Assembly: GCA_039029135.1 (NCBI GenBank)
Contig: JBCCGT010000027.1
Coordinates: 4,672 to 68,671, forward strand
DNA: 64,000 nucleotides
From: JALZVT01 sp039029135
GTDB lineage: Bacteria > Pseudomonadota > Gammaproteobacteria > Pseudomonadales > Azotimanducaceae
Direction: 5' to 3'
Position numbers and translations under genes: made by a program. This document shows positions 37,131 to 44,161 of the stretch, piece by piece (within the stretch, counting starts at the first letter, position 1; each line of letters opens with the position of its first letter). The notes below the pieces were generated by a model that saw nothing but the letters and a program-made list of their open reading frames with translations, made no database searches and was not told the DNA's origin.

Positions 37131-38422
37131 TCTTGGCGCCTCGGTGGCCGGTTACCGTAGCGTTCCACCCGCAGATCGGCCTGCGCCTGGTGCGCGGCAA
37201 AGCCTTCCAGTTCACACAGGCGCGAACAGTATTCGCCGATCAGCGCCGTGGCCTCTGGTTTCACCCGCTGATACGTGCACGTTTTGATGAACTTCCCTAC
37301 CCACAGACCACCGGTGTAGCGCGCGGCCCGCTTTGTTGGCAGCGTGTGATTGGTGCCGATCACCTTGTCACCGTAAGACACGTTGGTCTCTGGTCCGAGG
37401 AAAAGCGCGCCGTAGTTGCGCATGTTGTCGAGAAAGTACTCGGGATCGCGCGTCATGACTTGCACGTGCTCTGCGGCTATTCGGTCCGCCTCGCTGAGCA
37501 GTTCCTGCTCGGTATCGCACAAAATGATCTGGCCGAAATTGCGCCAAGCTTCACCCGCAATATCCGCCGTCGACAGCGTCGCCAGTTGGCGTTCGATCTC
37601 CACCTGCGTTTCAGCGACCAGTGATTCGCTGGTCGTGAGCAGAATGGAAGGCGAGGTCGGTCCGTGCTCTGCTTGCCCCAACAGGTCGGTTGCCGCCATC
37701 TCTCCATCACAGGTGTCGTCGGCGATGATCAGCGTCTCAGTTGGACCCGCAAGCAGATCGATCCCCACCCGGCCGAACAGCTGGCGCTTGGCCTCGGCAA
37801 CATAGGCGTTACCAGGTCCCACCAGCATGTCCACCGGCAGGATTTCCGCCGTGCCGATGGCCATGGCGCCGACGGCCTGCACACCGCCAAGACAATAGAT
37901 CTCATCCGCACCGGCGAGATGCATCGCAGCCACGATGGCATCGTGCGGCGCACCCTGGTGCGGCGGCGCGCAAGCGATGACACGCGGAACGCCGGCGACC
38001 TTGGCCGTCAGCACGCTCATGTGTGCCGAGGCGACCATCGGGTATTTGCCGCCTGGAACATAGCAGCCGACGCTGCCGACCGGGATGTTCTTGTGACCAA
38101 GAACGACGCCTGGATAGGTCTCTTCTTCAACCTCACTCAGCGACGCCAACTGGATCTCCGCGAAGCGTCTGATGCGCGCCTGCGCGAATTGGATATCTTC
38201 CAGCGTCTGTGCCGGCAGCCGCGCGACGCACGCATCGATTTGCGCATCCGTCAGGCGAAACTGCTCAGGCTGCCAGCCATCGAACTGTTGCGAAAGCTCG
38301 CGGACAGCGTCGTCGCCTTCGTCTTCGATGCGAGCCAGCAGGGCCTCAACGGTTGTCTTGACCTGATCAGCCATGGACCGCGCGTCCGGTTCACTGACGC
38401 CAGACTTGATGATTCGAATCAC
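37127..38422 (-). CDS. HpsN-type dehydrogenase of the histidinol dehydrogenase family
   Basis: Zinc-dependent NAD+ dehydrogenase, 431 residues, probably oxidising an alcohol to a carboxylate in two steps. Key motifs: VGSVGCYVPGGKYPM, AGPTETLIIAD, QAEHGPTS (Gln and His metal ligands), YGDKVIGTNHTLPT and AAHQAQ (His). The segment GTNHTLPTKRAARYTGGLWV is that of sulfopropanediol 3-dehydrogenase HpsN and related catabolic enzymes; biosynthetic HisD reads NHVLPT-x-x-YAR. No his genes are nearby. Start is GTG 38422 with GGGAGG about 6 bp upstream. The substrate is not determined. Confidence 0.87.
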   Translation of the reverse strand: MIRIIKSGVSEPDARSMADQVKTTVEALLARIEDEGDDAVRELSQQFDGWQPEQFRLTDAQIDACVARLPAQTLEDIQFAQARIRRFAEIQLASLSEVEEETYPGVVLGHKNIPVGSVGCYVPGGKYPMVASAHMSVLTAKVAGVPRVIACAPPHQGAPHDAIVAAMHLAGADEIYCLGGVQAVGAMAIGTAEILPVDMLVGPGNAYVAEAKRQLFGRVGIDLLAGPTETLIIADDTCDGEMAATDLLGQAEHGPTSPSILLTTSESLVAETQVEIERQLATLSTADIAGEAWRNFGQIILCDTEQELLSEADRIAAEHVQVMTRDPEYFLDNMRNYGALFLGPETNVSYGDKVIGTNHTLPTKRAARYTGGLWVGKFIKTCTYQRVKPEATALIGEYCSRLCELEGFAAHQAQADLRVERYGNRPPRRQE

Positions 38423-38504
38423 GCTCGCCTCCCCATAGTGTTCTCAGCCGTGCTCGACAACCGACACAACGCCGAGTCGCCGAGGCCTATATGGTCCCCG
38501 CGCA

Positions 38505-39455
38505 TCAACCGCACACCAGGTAGCAATCGCCACCAGTGTCGGCGGCACCGGCGATCTCGTACGGCGCGCCGGGAGGAATGGTGAAGACGTCGCCCTCCGC
38601 CAGCCGCAGCGGATCGCCCCCGACCAGAACATCGGCGGCACCGCCCAGCATCATCAATACCGTTGGCGTGTCGGCTGACGCTGACCACGCCGTCGCCGAG
38701 GGTCGACAGGCGAGATAGCGCAACTCGAAGCCGTGCGCCCAACCCAGCAGACCAGGCTCGCTCGTCGGCGAGCGGCTGATGATGCGCGTGCTGTCGTCCG
38801 CACAAAAATCATCAAATCGGGCCACGCAGCCGCGCATCGCCTCGTCGTTAAGCACCTCCATGCGCGCGACATCCTCCGGACCGGTTTCGGGCATCGGCGC
38901 TGCATCGTCCGGCAGACGCTCACCGGCAGCCGTATCGATCAGTCGCCCGCTCTCGAGCAGCACTAGCCCATGAGCACGGGCGCTGTCGAACACATAAGGG
39001 GCCCAGGTGACGCGTCCCGGATCGTCGCCGCCGAGAACAGCAAACAGAAAGCCCAAGTCGTCGCCAACGTTTTCGAAGCCGCGAAACGCGTGCGTTGGAA
39101 TCGAGATCACGTCACCGCGGCGAATCGTCACCTCGCCGTCCTCGCCGTTTTCGCCGCTGCGAAACGCCCAGGTACCGGAGTGCACGACAAACACTTCCTC
39201 GGTCTCGTGGCTGTGCTGGGAGTTAACGCAGCCCGGCGGCTGTCGCGCGCCGCCGATATTGAACCCGTGCGCCTCGCTGATGTGCACGTGTTGATCGGGG
39301 TTCTCCGCGACGCCCGGTCCGATGATGGTGAAGTTCTCCTTGCGCTCACTACCGGGCGTGCGCGCATCGATGAATGCGGTCGTGCAAGGGATCAAGTCCG
39401 CGTAGCGTACGAGCCGCGCGTCGAGGCCCGCGGAAACCCGGTCTATTCTGGTCAT
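38505..39455 (-). CDS. Two-domain cupin protein
   Basis: 316 residues with two cupin domains. The first keeps a metal-binding pattern (HSHETEEVFVVHSG, about 75-90, then RRGDVISIPTHAFRGFEN). The second (about 230-316: LMMLGGAADVLVGGDPLRLAEGDVFTIPPGAPYEI) lacks the HxH pair and may be structural. Bicupins can be dioxygenases, isomerases or sugar-binding proteins. It lies 82 bp upstream of the HisD-family gene on the same strand, so likely one operon. Three tandem repeats lie just upstream. Confidence 0.82.
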   Translation of the reverse strand: MTRIDRVSAGLDARLVRYADLIPCTTAFIDARTPGSERKENFTIIGPGVAENPDQHVHISEAHGFNIGGARQPPGCVNSQHSHETEEVFVVHSGTWAFRSGENGEDGEVTIRRGDVISIPTHAFRGFENVGDDLGFLFAVLGGDDPGRVTWAPYVFDSARAHGLVLLESGRLIDTAAGERLPDDAAPMPETGPEDVARMEVLNDEAMRGCVARFDDFCADDSTRIISRSPTSEPGLLGWAHGFELRYLACRPSATAWSASADTPTVLMMLGGAADVLVGGDPLRLAEGDVFTIPPGAPYEIAGAADTGGDCYLVCG

Positions 39456-39472
39456 ATGCGCCTACCTGCCTT

Positions 39473-39509
39473 GTCGGCAACAAGAGTCGGCAAAAGAGTC
39501 GGCAAAAGA
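39473..39509. repeat. Three 12-13-bp tandem repeats between the cupin and NTF2 gene D
   Basis: gtcggcaacaaga (39473-39485), gtcggcaaaaga (39486-39497) and gtcggcaaaaga (39498-39509), starting 17 bp upstream of the cupin ATG on its sense-opposite strand. The unit shares an AAAAG core with the 13-bp array before the TonB receptor. It may be a regulator array or a slippage product in the cupin leader. Confidence 0.75.
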
Positions 39510-39700
39510 GCGACACGACTCGCAGGAGCGGGCGAGCGGCGTCCACCGCCGCGCAGAGTACTGCGAATGCAAGAACGACTGCAACGCTGCGACTATCCGG
39601 GTCGAAATGTCGTCTTTGAGCGCCATGAAGGGCTGCATTCGCAGTAAAATAGAGGAAATTGCCGCCCTGCGAGGCGGCCGCCACGCGAAGGAAGCGACCG

Positions 39701-40636
39701 ATGACCCGAACGGCTGGCTACGGCACAGAGCACGAACTGGTCGACTACATCCACGGCATCACCTATGAGATCTGGGAGCAGCGCGGGGTCGAACTGATCG
39801 GCGACTACTACGGCGCCCAGATGCCGCTGTACACACTTGGCGGCGTGATTCGTGGCGCCCAGGCCGTGATCGACAACACCTGGGCAACCCTGGCGGCCTA
39901 CCCGGATCGACGGCTGCTCGCTGAAGCGGTAATCACCAGCGGAACCGTTAGCGCTGGATTCAGCTCTCACCGCATCTTCAGCCCCATGACCAATCTGGGC
40001 GCGTCGAATTGGGGCCCCGCAACGGGGCGCCAGGTCACGGTGCGAACGATCGCGGACTGTCGCGTCGAGGACGGCCGGATCGTCGAAGAATGGCTCGCTC
40101 GAGACAACGCCGAACTCGCCTCGCAACTTGGTCTCGCGCTGCCCACGCTGGCGCGGTCGCAGCGTCCCGATGCGGACGCGCGCGCCTGGCAACAGACACA
40201 GATCGCGCGGGTTCGCAGCGAGGCAGGCGCGCAGACCGACTTCTGCCACGACGTGCTTAGGCTGTATTGGACGGGTCGCAGCGACGCCGACCGCGAGGTC
40301 CTGATAACGCCTTACGCCGTGCGCCATCTGGACACCCAGCACTCGGTATCAGGGCGCGAGGCGGTGATCGAAAGCTACCGAGAGGAAGTCGCCGCGTTCT
40401 CTGACGTTGTGATTGCGGTTGATCAGGTCACGCGCCAGCGCTGGGCGGGCAGTGGCGAGGAGTACGCCGTACGCTACTCACTGGCCGCCACGCACACCGG
40501 GACCTATCTGGGCATCGCAGCGACGCAGCGTCCGGTCTACGTCATGGGCATAGCCCATTGGCGATTGGTCGCCGGCCGCCTGGCCACGCAGTGGGATGTA
40601 GTTGACCGGCTGGCTCTGCTGGCACAACTCGTCTAG
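39701..40636 (+). CDS. Tandem NTF2/SnoaL-like protein D
   Basis: 311 residues from ATG 39701, preceded by GAAGGAAG. Domain 1 (about 5-145) is SnoaL-like (LIGDYYGAQMPLYTLGGVIRGAQAVIDNTW, RTIADCRVEDGRIVEEWLARDN); domain 2 (about 180-311) has VLRLYWTGRSDADREVLITPYAVRH and YVMGIAHWRLVAGRLATQWDVVD. It is more distant from A-C and lacks the GPxGIG block. It is divergent from the cupin and convergent with the aldolase gene. Function unknown; context suggests the same pathway. Confidence 0.77.
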   Translation: MTRTAGYGTEHELVDYIHGITYEIWEQRGVELIGDYYGAQMPLYTLGGVIRGAQAVIDNTWATLAAYPDRRLLAEAVITSGTVSAGFSSHRIFSPMTNLGASNWGPATGRQVTVRTIADCRVEDGRIVEEWLARDNAELASQLGLALPTLARSQRPDADARAWQQTQIARVRSEAGAQTDFCHDVLRLYWTGRSDADREVLITPYAVRHLDTQHSVSGREAVIESYREEVAAFSDVVIAVDQVTRQRWAGSGEEYAVRYSLAATHTGTYLGIAATQRPVYVMGIAHWRLVAGRLATQWDVVDRLALLAQLV

Positions 40637-40640
40637 CAAC

Positions 40641-40668
40641 ACGCAGAAGAGCGAATCTCTCTTCCTGC
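40641..40668. terminator. Hairpin between convergent genes
   Basis: CGCAGAAGAG and CTCTTCCTGCG pair with a one-base bulge and a loop of seven bases, between the stops of NTF2 gene D and the aldolase gene. There is no T-tract on either side, so termination in both directions is only plausible. Confidence 0.35.
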
Positions 40669-40679
40669 GCCAGCCATCT

Positions 40680-41450
40680 TCAGTTCGTTTCAGCACCGTG
40701 CACGGCGGCGCGCATCGCCGCAGCCCCCTTGAGAATGAAGCCGTGGTCAGAGTCGAGCAGAAAAAAGCGGGCACCGCGCTCCCGCCACCCCGCAATCTCA
40801 TCTAGCGCAGGCGTAAACATCCCCACCGTTTTGCCGGCGGCGCCGGCGGTGGCGCAAATCTGTGCAACGGTTGCGATCAAGTCAGGATCCGAGACCGAGC
40901 AGCCGCGCGCGGCAGCCAGATCCGCCCGACCCACGAACAGTGCATCGACACCGTTGACCCGCGCGATCGCATCAACCTGGTCCAGCGCTGCGAGGTCCTC
41001 GATTTGCACAACAACCGTCGTGCCGGCGGCTGAGTCGCGCATGTGCTCGGACATCGGCTTGGTGGTATAGCGGGCGGCACGGGTTGATCCAGCATAGCCA
41101 CGGCCGCCCTCGCCGAACTGAGCGGACCGGACGATCGCCCGCGCCTGCTCGGCGGTGACCACATGCGGGACCAATATTCCAGTCGCGCCGCAGTCGAGGG
41201 CGTTGCGTATGTCGGTTGGGTGGTCGCTCGCAACGCGCACCAACGACGGCATGTCCGCCGCCCGAAGCATCGCGACACAGCCGTCCAGTTCCAGCCGCCC
41301 AAAGGGCGCGTGTTCCGCGTCCAGGCAGCAAACGTCGAGTTCCGTCAGCCCAAGCACCTCAGCCACGATCGGCGACGGCGTCTTGACGAACGTGCCAACG
41401 CAGAGTTCACCGCTGGCCAGGCGCTGCCGAAACGTAGCGATGCGACTCAT
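40680..41450 (-). CDS. HpcH/HpaI family class II aldolase
   Basis: 256-residue metal-dependent aldolase, predicted to split a 2-oxo-4-hydroxy acid into pyruvate (or a similar oxoacid) and an aldehyde. Motifs: VGTFVKTPSPIVAEVLGL, CCLDAEHAPFG with the catalytic His, VVVQIEDL (Glu metal ligand) and ALFVGRADLAA (Asp metal ligand). The ATG overlaps the preceding gene's stop (ATGA), so it is co-translated with the MetE-like gene. Substrate chain length and stereochemistry cannot be read. Confidence 0.87.
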   Translation of the reverse strand: MSRIATFRQRLASGELCVGTFVKTPSPIVAEVLGLTELDVCCLDAEHAPFGRLELDGCVAMLRAADMPSLVRVASDHPTDIRNALDCGATGILVPHVVTAEQARAIVRSAQFGEGGRGYAGSTRAARYTTKPMSEHMRDSAAGTTVVVQIEDLAALDQVDAIARVNGVDALFVGRADLAAARGCSVSDPDLIATVAQICATAGAAGKTVGMFTPALDEIAGWRERGARFFLLDSDHGFILKGAAAMRAAVHGAETN

Positions 41451-42586
41451 ACCCACAGGGCTTCGCTGGCGATGCGCGCCCCTTCCGCCATCGCCGCGAG
41501 CTTCGCGTACACGATATCCTGATCGACCGCGCCGAAGCCCGCGAACGTGGAGAAGCCACAATCGCTGCCGGCAATCACGCGCTCGCGGCCAACGATGTTG
41601 GCGAATCGCACGATGCGTTCGGCGACCAGCCTTGGGTGCTCGACGAAGTTTGTGGTCGAGTCCAGCACGCCCGGGATCAGGATCAAATCTTCGGGCAGAT
41701 CGGCTTGCGCAAATACCTGCCACTCGTGAGCATGTCGCGGGTTCGAAGACTCGAACAACAGGGCCCCCACATTGGCCTTTAGCGCAATGGGCAACACCTG
41801 CTCCATCGGCGCATCGTGGTGATGCGGACCCTCGTAGTTGCCCCAGCAAACATGCATCCGGACGCGGTCGGGATCGATGCCTGTCAACGCATGATTGAGT
41901 GCTTCGACGTGGAGGCTCGCGAGCGCCTCATAGTCTGCGTCAGAGCGGCCCTTGAACATCATGTGACGCCCGAGACCCAGATCCGGGGAGTCAAGCTGCA
42001 GGATCAGGCCCGCGCCCGTGATCGCGCGATATTCAGCAGCCATAGCGTCGGCCAGCGCCTCGAGATACGCCTCGTGTGTGCCGTAGTGGCGGTTCGGCTG
42101 GAACAGGGCGATGACCCCCGGCGATGCCGCGTTCATGAACCCCTCGACAACCGCAGAGTCAGCTAGTGCCGCAGCGAAGTGCGCAATGTCGGTCTCTACC
42201 GGCTGCATGTTCTTGACGGCTATCGGGCCGACACAGCAGGGGCGCGAATAAGTCGGGGTGCCACCGCTCGACGCCTGGCGTTGCAGGAATCCAGGAAACG
42301 CCTCCAGATCGCTGGGCGGTTGGCGCTCGCTATCGCCCTCGAAACCCGATATCCGATCCTTGATGTAGGTGGCATAGCTGATCTTGCTCATCTCGCCGTC
42401 GCTGACGACGTCAATGCCCGCCTGTGCCTGAAGCCGGACGACCTCTTTGACGGCGGCACCGATCACGCTGTCAGCGTCGGCGACCGTCTCGCCAGCCTCC
42501 TGCGCGAACACGATGTCCGTGACCGCTTTCGAGCGTGGCAGCGAGCCAACGTGTGTCGTCAGTATCCGATCCTGGCTGATTTGCAT
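41447..42586 (-). CDS. MetE C-terminal-domain-like protein (cobalamin-independent methyltransferase family)
   Basis: 379 residues, TIM barrel of the MetE/UROD superfamily, starting ILTTHVGSLPRS. Zinc ligands appear as HVCWGNYEG (His, Cys) and AGSDCGFSTF (Cys). It matches only the C-terminal half of MetE and lacks the folate-binding N-terminal half, so it is unlikely to be methionine synthase. Members in catabolic clusters may transfer methyl or alkyl groups to a thiol. ATG 42586 has a strong GGAGGA about 6 bp upstream, which rules out the longer frame. First gene of the pair with the aldolase. Confidence 0.83.
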   Translation of the reverse strand: MQISQDRILTTHVGSLPRSKAVTDIVFAQEAGETVADADSVIGAAVKEVVRLQAQAGIDVVSDGEMSKISYATYIKDRISGFEGDSERQPPSDLEAFPGFLQRQASSGGTPTYSRPCCVGPIAVKNMQPVETDIAHFAAALADSAVVEGFMNAASPGVIALFQPNRHYGTHEAYLEALADAMAAEYRAITGAGLILQLDSPDLGLGRHMMFKGRSDADYEALASLHVEALNHALTGIDPDRVRMHVCWGNYEGPHHHDAPMEQVLPIALKANVGALLFESSNPRHAHEWQVFAQADLPEDLILIPGVLDSTTNFVEHPRLVAERIVRFANIVGRERVIAGSDCGFSTFAGFGAVDQDIVYAKLAAMAEGARIASEALWV

Positions 42587-42623
42587 AATTCCTCCGCTGC
42601 GCGGCAAGAGTGGGAGAATGGGC

Positions 42624-43730
42624 TCAGGGCGTCGCAGTGATCTCGCTGACGGCGGCGGCGCGACCAAGACGAGCGGATCCGCCGGGTATCTTATGGCCAG
42701 CGAACACGCGCTCTTCGGACGCTCGTTTCGCACCCACCCGGTCGCGGATCATCTCTACAGTGGCTGCCGTCATGAGCTCGATGGGCTGACGCACCGTGGT
42801 CAGCCGGTAGGCCGCGAAGTCTGCGGGACCGACGCCATCGAAGCCGACCACAGACAGCGCCTCGGGGACGCGGAGTCCATGCGTCTGGCGTGCCTGATCG
42901 ATGCAGCCGATGGCCATCACGTCGTTCGCGACCAGCACGGCCTGCGGTGCCTGCGTCGACCGTTCCAAAATCTCATCGAACGCGTAGCGCCCAGAGGCGT
43001 AGGAGTAATCACCGTTCACTACCAATACGTCCTGAATCTCGTATTCCGCCAGCCGCTTCAGTGCCCCGGCTGTGCGCTCGGCGGAGACCGGAGAATCGGC
43101 AGGACCAGCGATGATCGCGTATCGCCGGTGCCCGGCCGCGACCAATCTATCAACCAGCCAGCGTTCTCCTTCTTCCTGATCGCAGCGCACGACGCACGCG
43201 TCCAGACCATCCGCTCGACGGTTGAAAAAGACCACCGGAACACCAGCGTTTTCAAGCAAACCAAGCTGGTCTGCTGACAGCAGCGCGGCGGTCACTACAC
43301 CGTCGACCTGATAGCCGAGCACCTGATCCACAACGCCGGCGGCGTCGGCCTCGCGCTCGATGGTGAACAACAGCACACGCACACCGATGTCGGAAAACGC
43401 CTGTGTGAGTTCGACCAGCACCTCCGGGTAGTTGAGATTGGTCATGCGCGAGATGATCACGGCGACCAGCTCTGAGCGTTGGGTGATCAGCCCCCGCGCG
43501 ATCGCGTTGGGGCGATAGCCGACGGTGGCCGCCGCCTCTAGGACGCGCCGCCGCATTCCTTCCGACGCGCTGGCTCCATGCTGAAAGACACGAGACACCG
43601 CAGACTGCGAAACACCGGCAAGGCGGGCCACATCGTAGGAAGTCGCGCGTCGCGGACGCTGTTCAGCCCGTTTGCCGGCCAGGGCAGACCTGCCCTCCGA
43701 TCTCGCAGAGCCACCGGATTCACTCTTCAC
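42624..43730 (-). CDS. LacI-family transcriptional regulator
   Basis: 368 residues: HTH and hinge helix near the N-terminus (SYDVARLAGVSQSAVSRVF, about 31-49, then VGYRPNAIARGL) and a periplasmic-binding-protein-like effector domain (VAVIISRMTNLNYPEVL, AVLVANDVMAIGC, VVGFDGVGPADFAAY). A basic leader of about 28 residues precedes the HTH. It is divergent from the TonB receptor and 37 bp upstream of the MetE-like gene on the same strand. It probably represses the island in the absence of its inducer, a small polar molecule. Confidence 0.92.
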   Translation of the reverse strand: MKSESGGSARSEGRSALAGKRAEQRPRRATSYDVARLAGVSQSAVSRVFQHGASASEGMRRRVLEAAATVGYRPNAIARGLITQRSELVAVIISRMTNLNYPEVLVELTQAFSDIGVRVLLFTIEREADAAGVVDQVLGYQVDGVVTAALLSADQLGLLENAGVPVVFFNRRADGLDACVVRCDQEEGERWLVDRLVAAGHRRYAIIAGPADSPVSAERTAGALKRLAEYEIQDVLVVNGDYSYASGRYAFDEILERSTQAPQAVLVANDVMAIGCIDQARQTHGLRVPEALSVVGFDGVGPADFAAYRLTTVRQPIELMTAATVEMIRDRVGAKRASEERVFAGHKIPGGSARLGRAAAVSEITATP

Positions 43731-43898
43731 CGCAAACGATGCTCCAATTACCGCAACTACGCGCCATCATGCCCGAAGCGCAGCATTCATGCATTTTTTT
43801 GCATCCGCATTCATCGAGTGAGGCCTGACCAATCTTCTGAAATCGTCAGTCAAGAATGCAGCTAAGTCTATATCCCTCGTTTCGCCCCAATGGTGTTG

Positions 43899-43934
43899 TT
43901 GACCTATGCCTGCATACGCAGTACAAACCGTTTG
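43899..43934 (+). promoter_or_regulatory. Candidate promoter and LacI-type operator for the TonB receptor
   Basis: TTGACC at 43899-43904, 17 bp, then TACAAA at 43922-43927. The perfect inverted repeat CAAAC-C-GTTTG (43924-43934) overlaps the -10, a position suited to repression by the divergent LacI-type protein. Neither element is experimentally known. Confidence 0.4.
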
Positions 43935-43990
43935 CAGGACGAGCAGAGGTCCACGCAGCGTCCGGCGTCGCACAGTTCCCGCGCATGAGC

Positions 43991-44094
43991 CATGAAAAGC
44001 GGCCAGGCAAAGGGGCAATGCAAATACGCAATGCGAAAAGGCAAAGCGTACAGGCAGTGCGAAAAGGCAGTGCAAACAGGCAAAGCAAACAGCC
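43991..44094 (+). repeat. 13-bp tandem repeat array in the TonB receptor leader
   Basis: Six clear 13-bp units from 44017 to 44094: aatgcaaatacgc, aatgcgaaaaggc, aaagcgtacaggc, agtgcgaaaaggc, agtgcaaacaggc and aaagcaaacagcc. Two weaker units precede them (43991-44016), giving exactly 8 x 13 bp. Rough consensus A-R-W-G-C-R-A-A-A-A-G-G-C. The array ends 67 bp before the receptor ATG. The imperfect units with constant length argue against recent slippage alone. Confidence 0.82.
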
Positions 44095-44161
44095 GCACCC
44101 GGCGCGTCTGCCGAAATCTCTTCGGTTGAACGCTGCAAGCGGTAACAATCAGGGGATTCAC

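Larger units (their letters stand above)
43731..44161. other. Divergent regulatory region lacI-type gene / TonB receptor
   Basis: 431 bp without a credible gene. It contains the direct repeat GCATTCAT (43783-43790 and 43808-43815), an inverted repeat ATGCA-6-TGCAT (43789-43804), a candidate rightward promoter with an overlapping palindrome, and an array of 13-bp repeats. The implied receptor leader is about 230 nt, long enough for post-transcriptional control. Confidence 0.6.

Noticed and set aside
37127..38422. Biosynthetic histidinol dehydrogenase hisD
   Set aside because: The NHTLPTKRAARYTGG segment and the catabolic neighbours differ from true HisD, and no his gene is adjacent.
38405..38425. 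tRNA T-loop-like sequence gattcgaatc
   Set aside because: It is the start of the HpsN-type gene; no cloverleaf can be drawn around it. The similar sequence near 3611 lies inside gyrA.
41447..42586. Full methionine synthase MetE
   Set aside because: The length (379 residues) and motifs cover only the C-terminal catalytic half; the folate-binding half is absent.
43991..44094. CRISPR array
   Set aside because: Units are 13 bp, contiguous and without spacers, and no cas gene is in the window.
43856..44161. In-frame upstream extension of the TonB receptor gene
   Set aside because: The extension runs through the 13-bp repeat array, and a normal signal peptide begins at 44162, so the upstream codons are leader, not protein.
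43767..44161. Minus-strand frame with repeated Phe-Ala-Leu-Pro residues in the receptor leader
   Set aside because: The peptide repetition is only the 13-bp tandem array read in one frame; the 13-bp period is not a multiple of three, so no real protein repeat can result.
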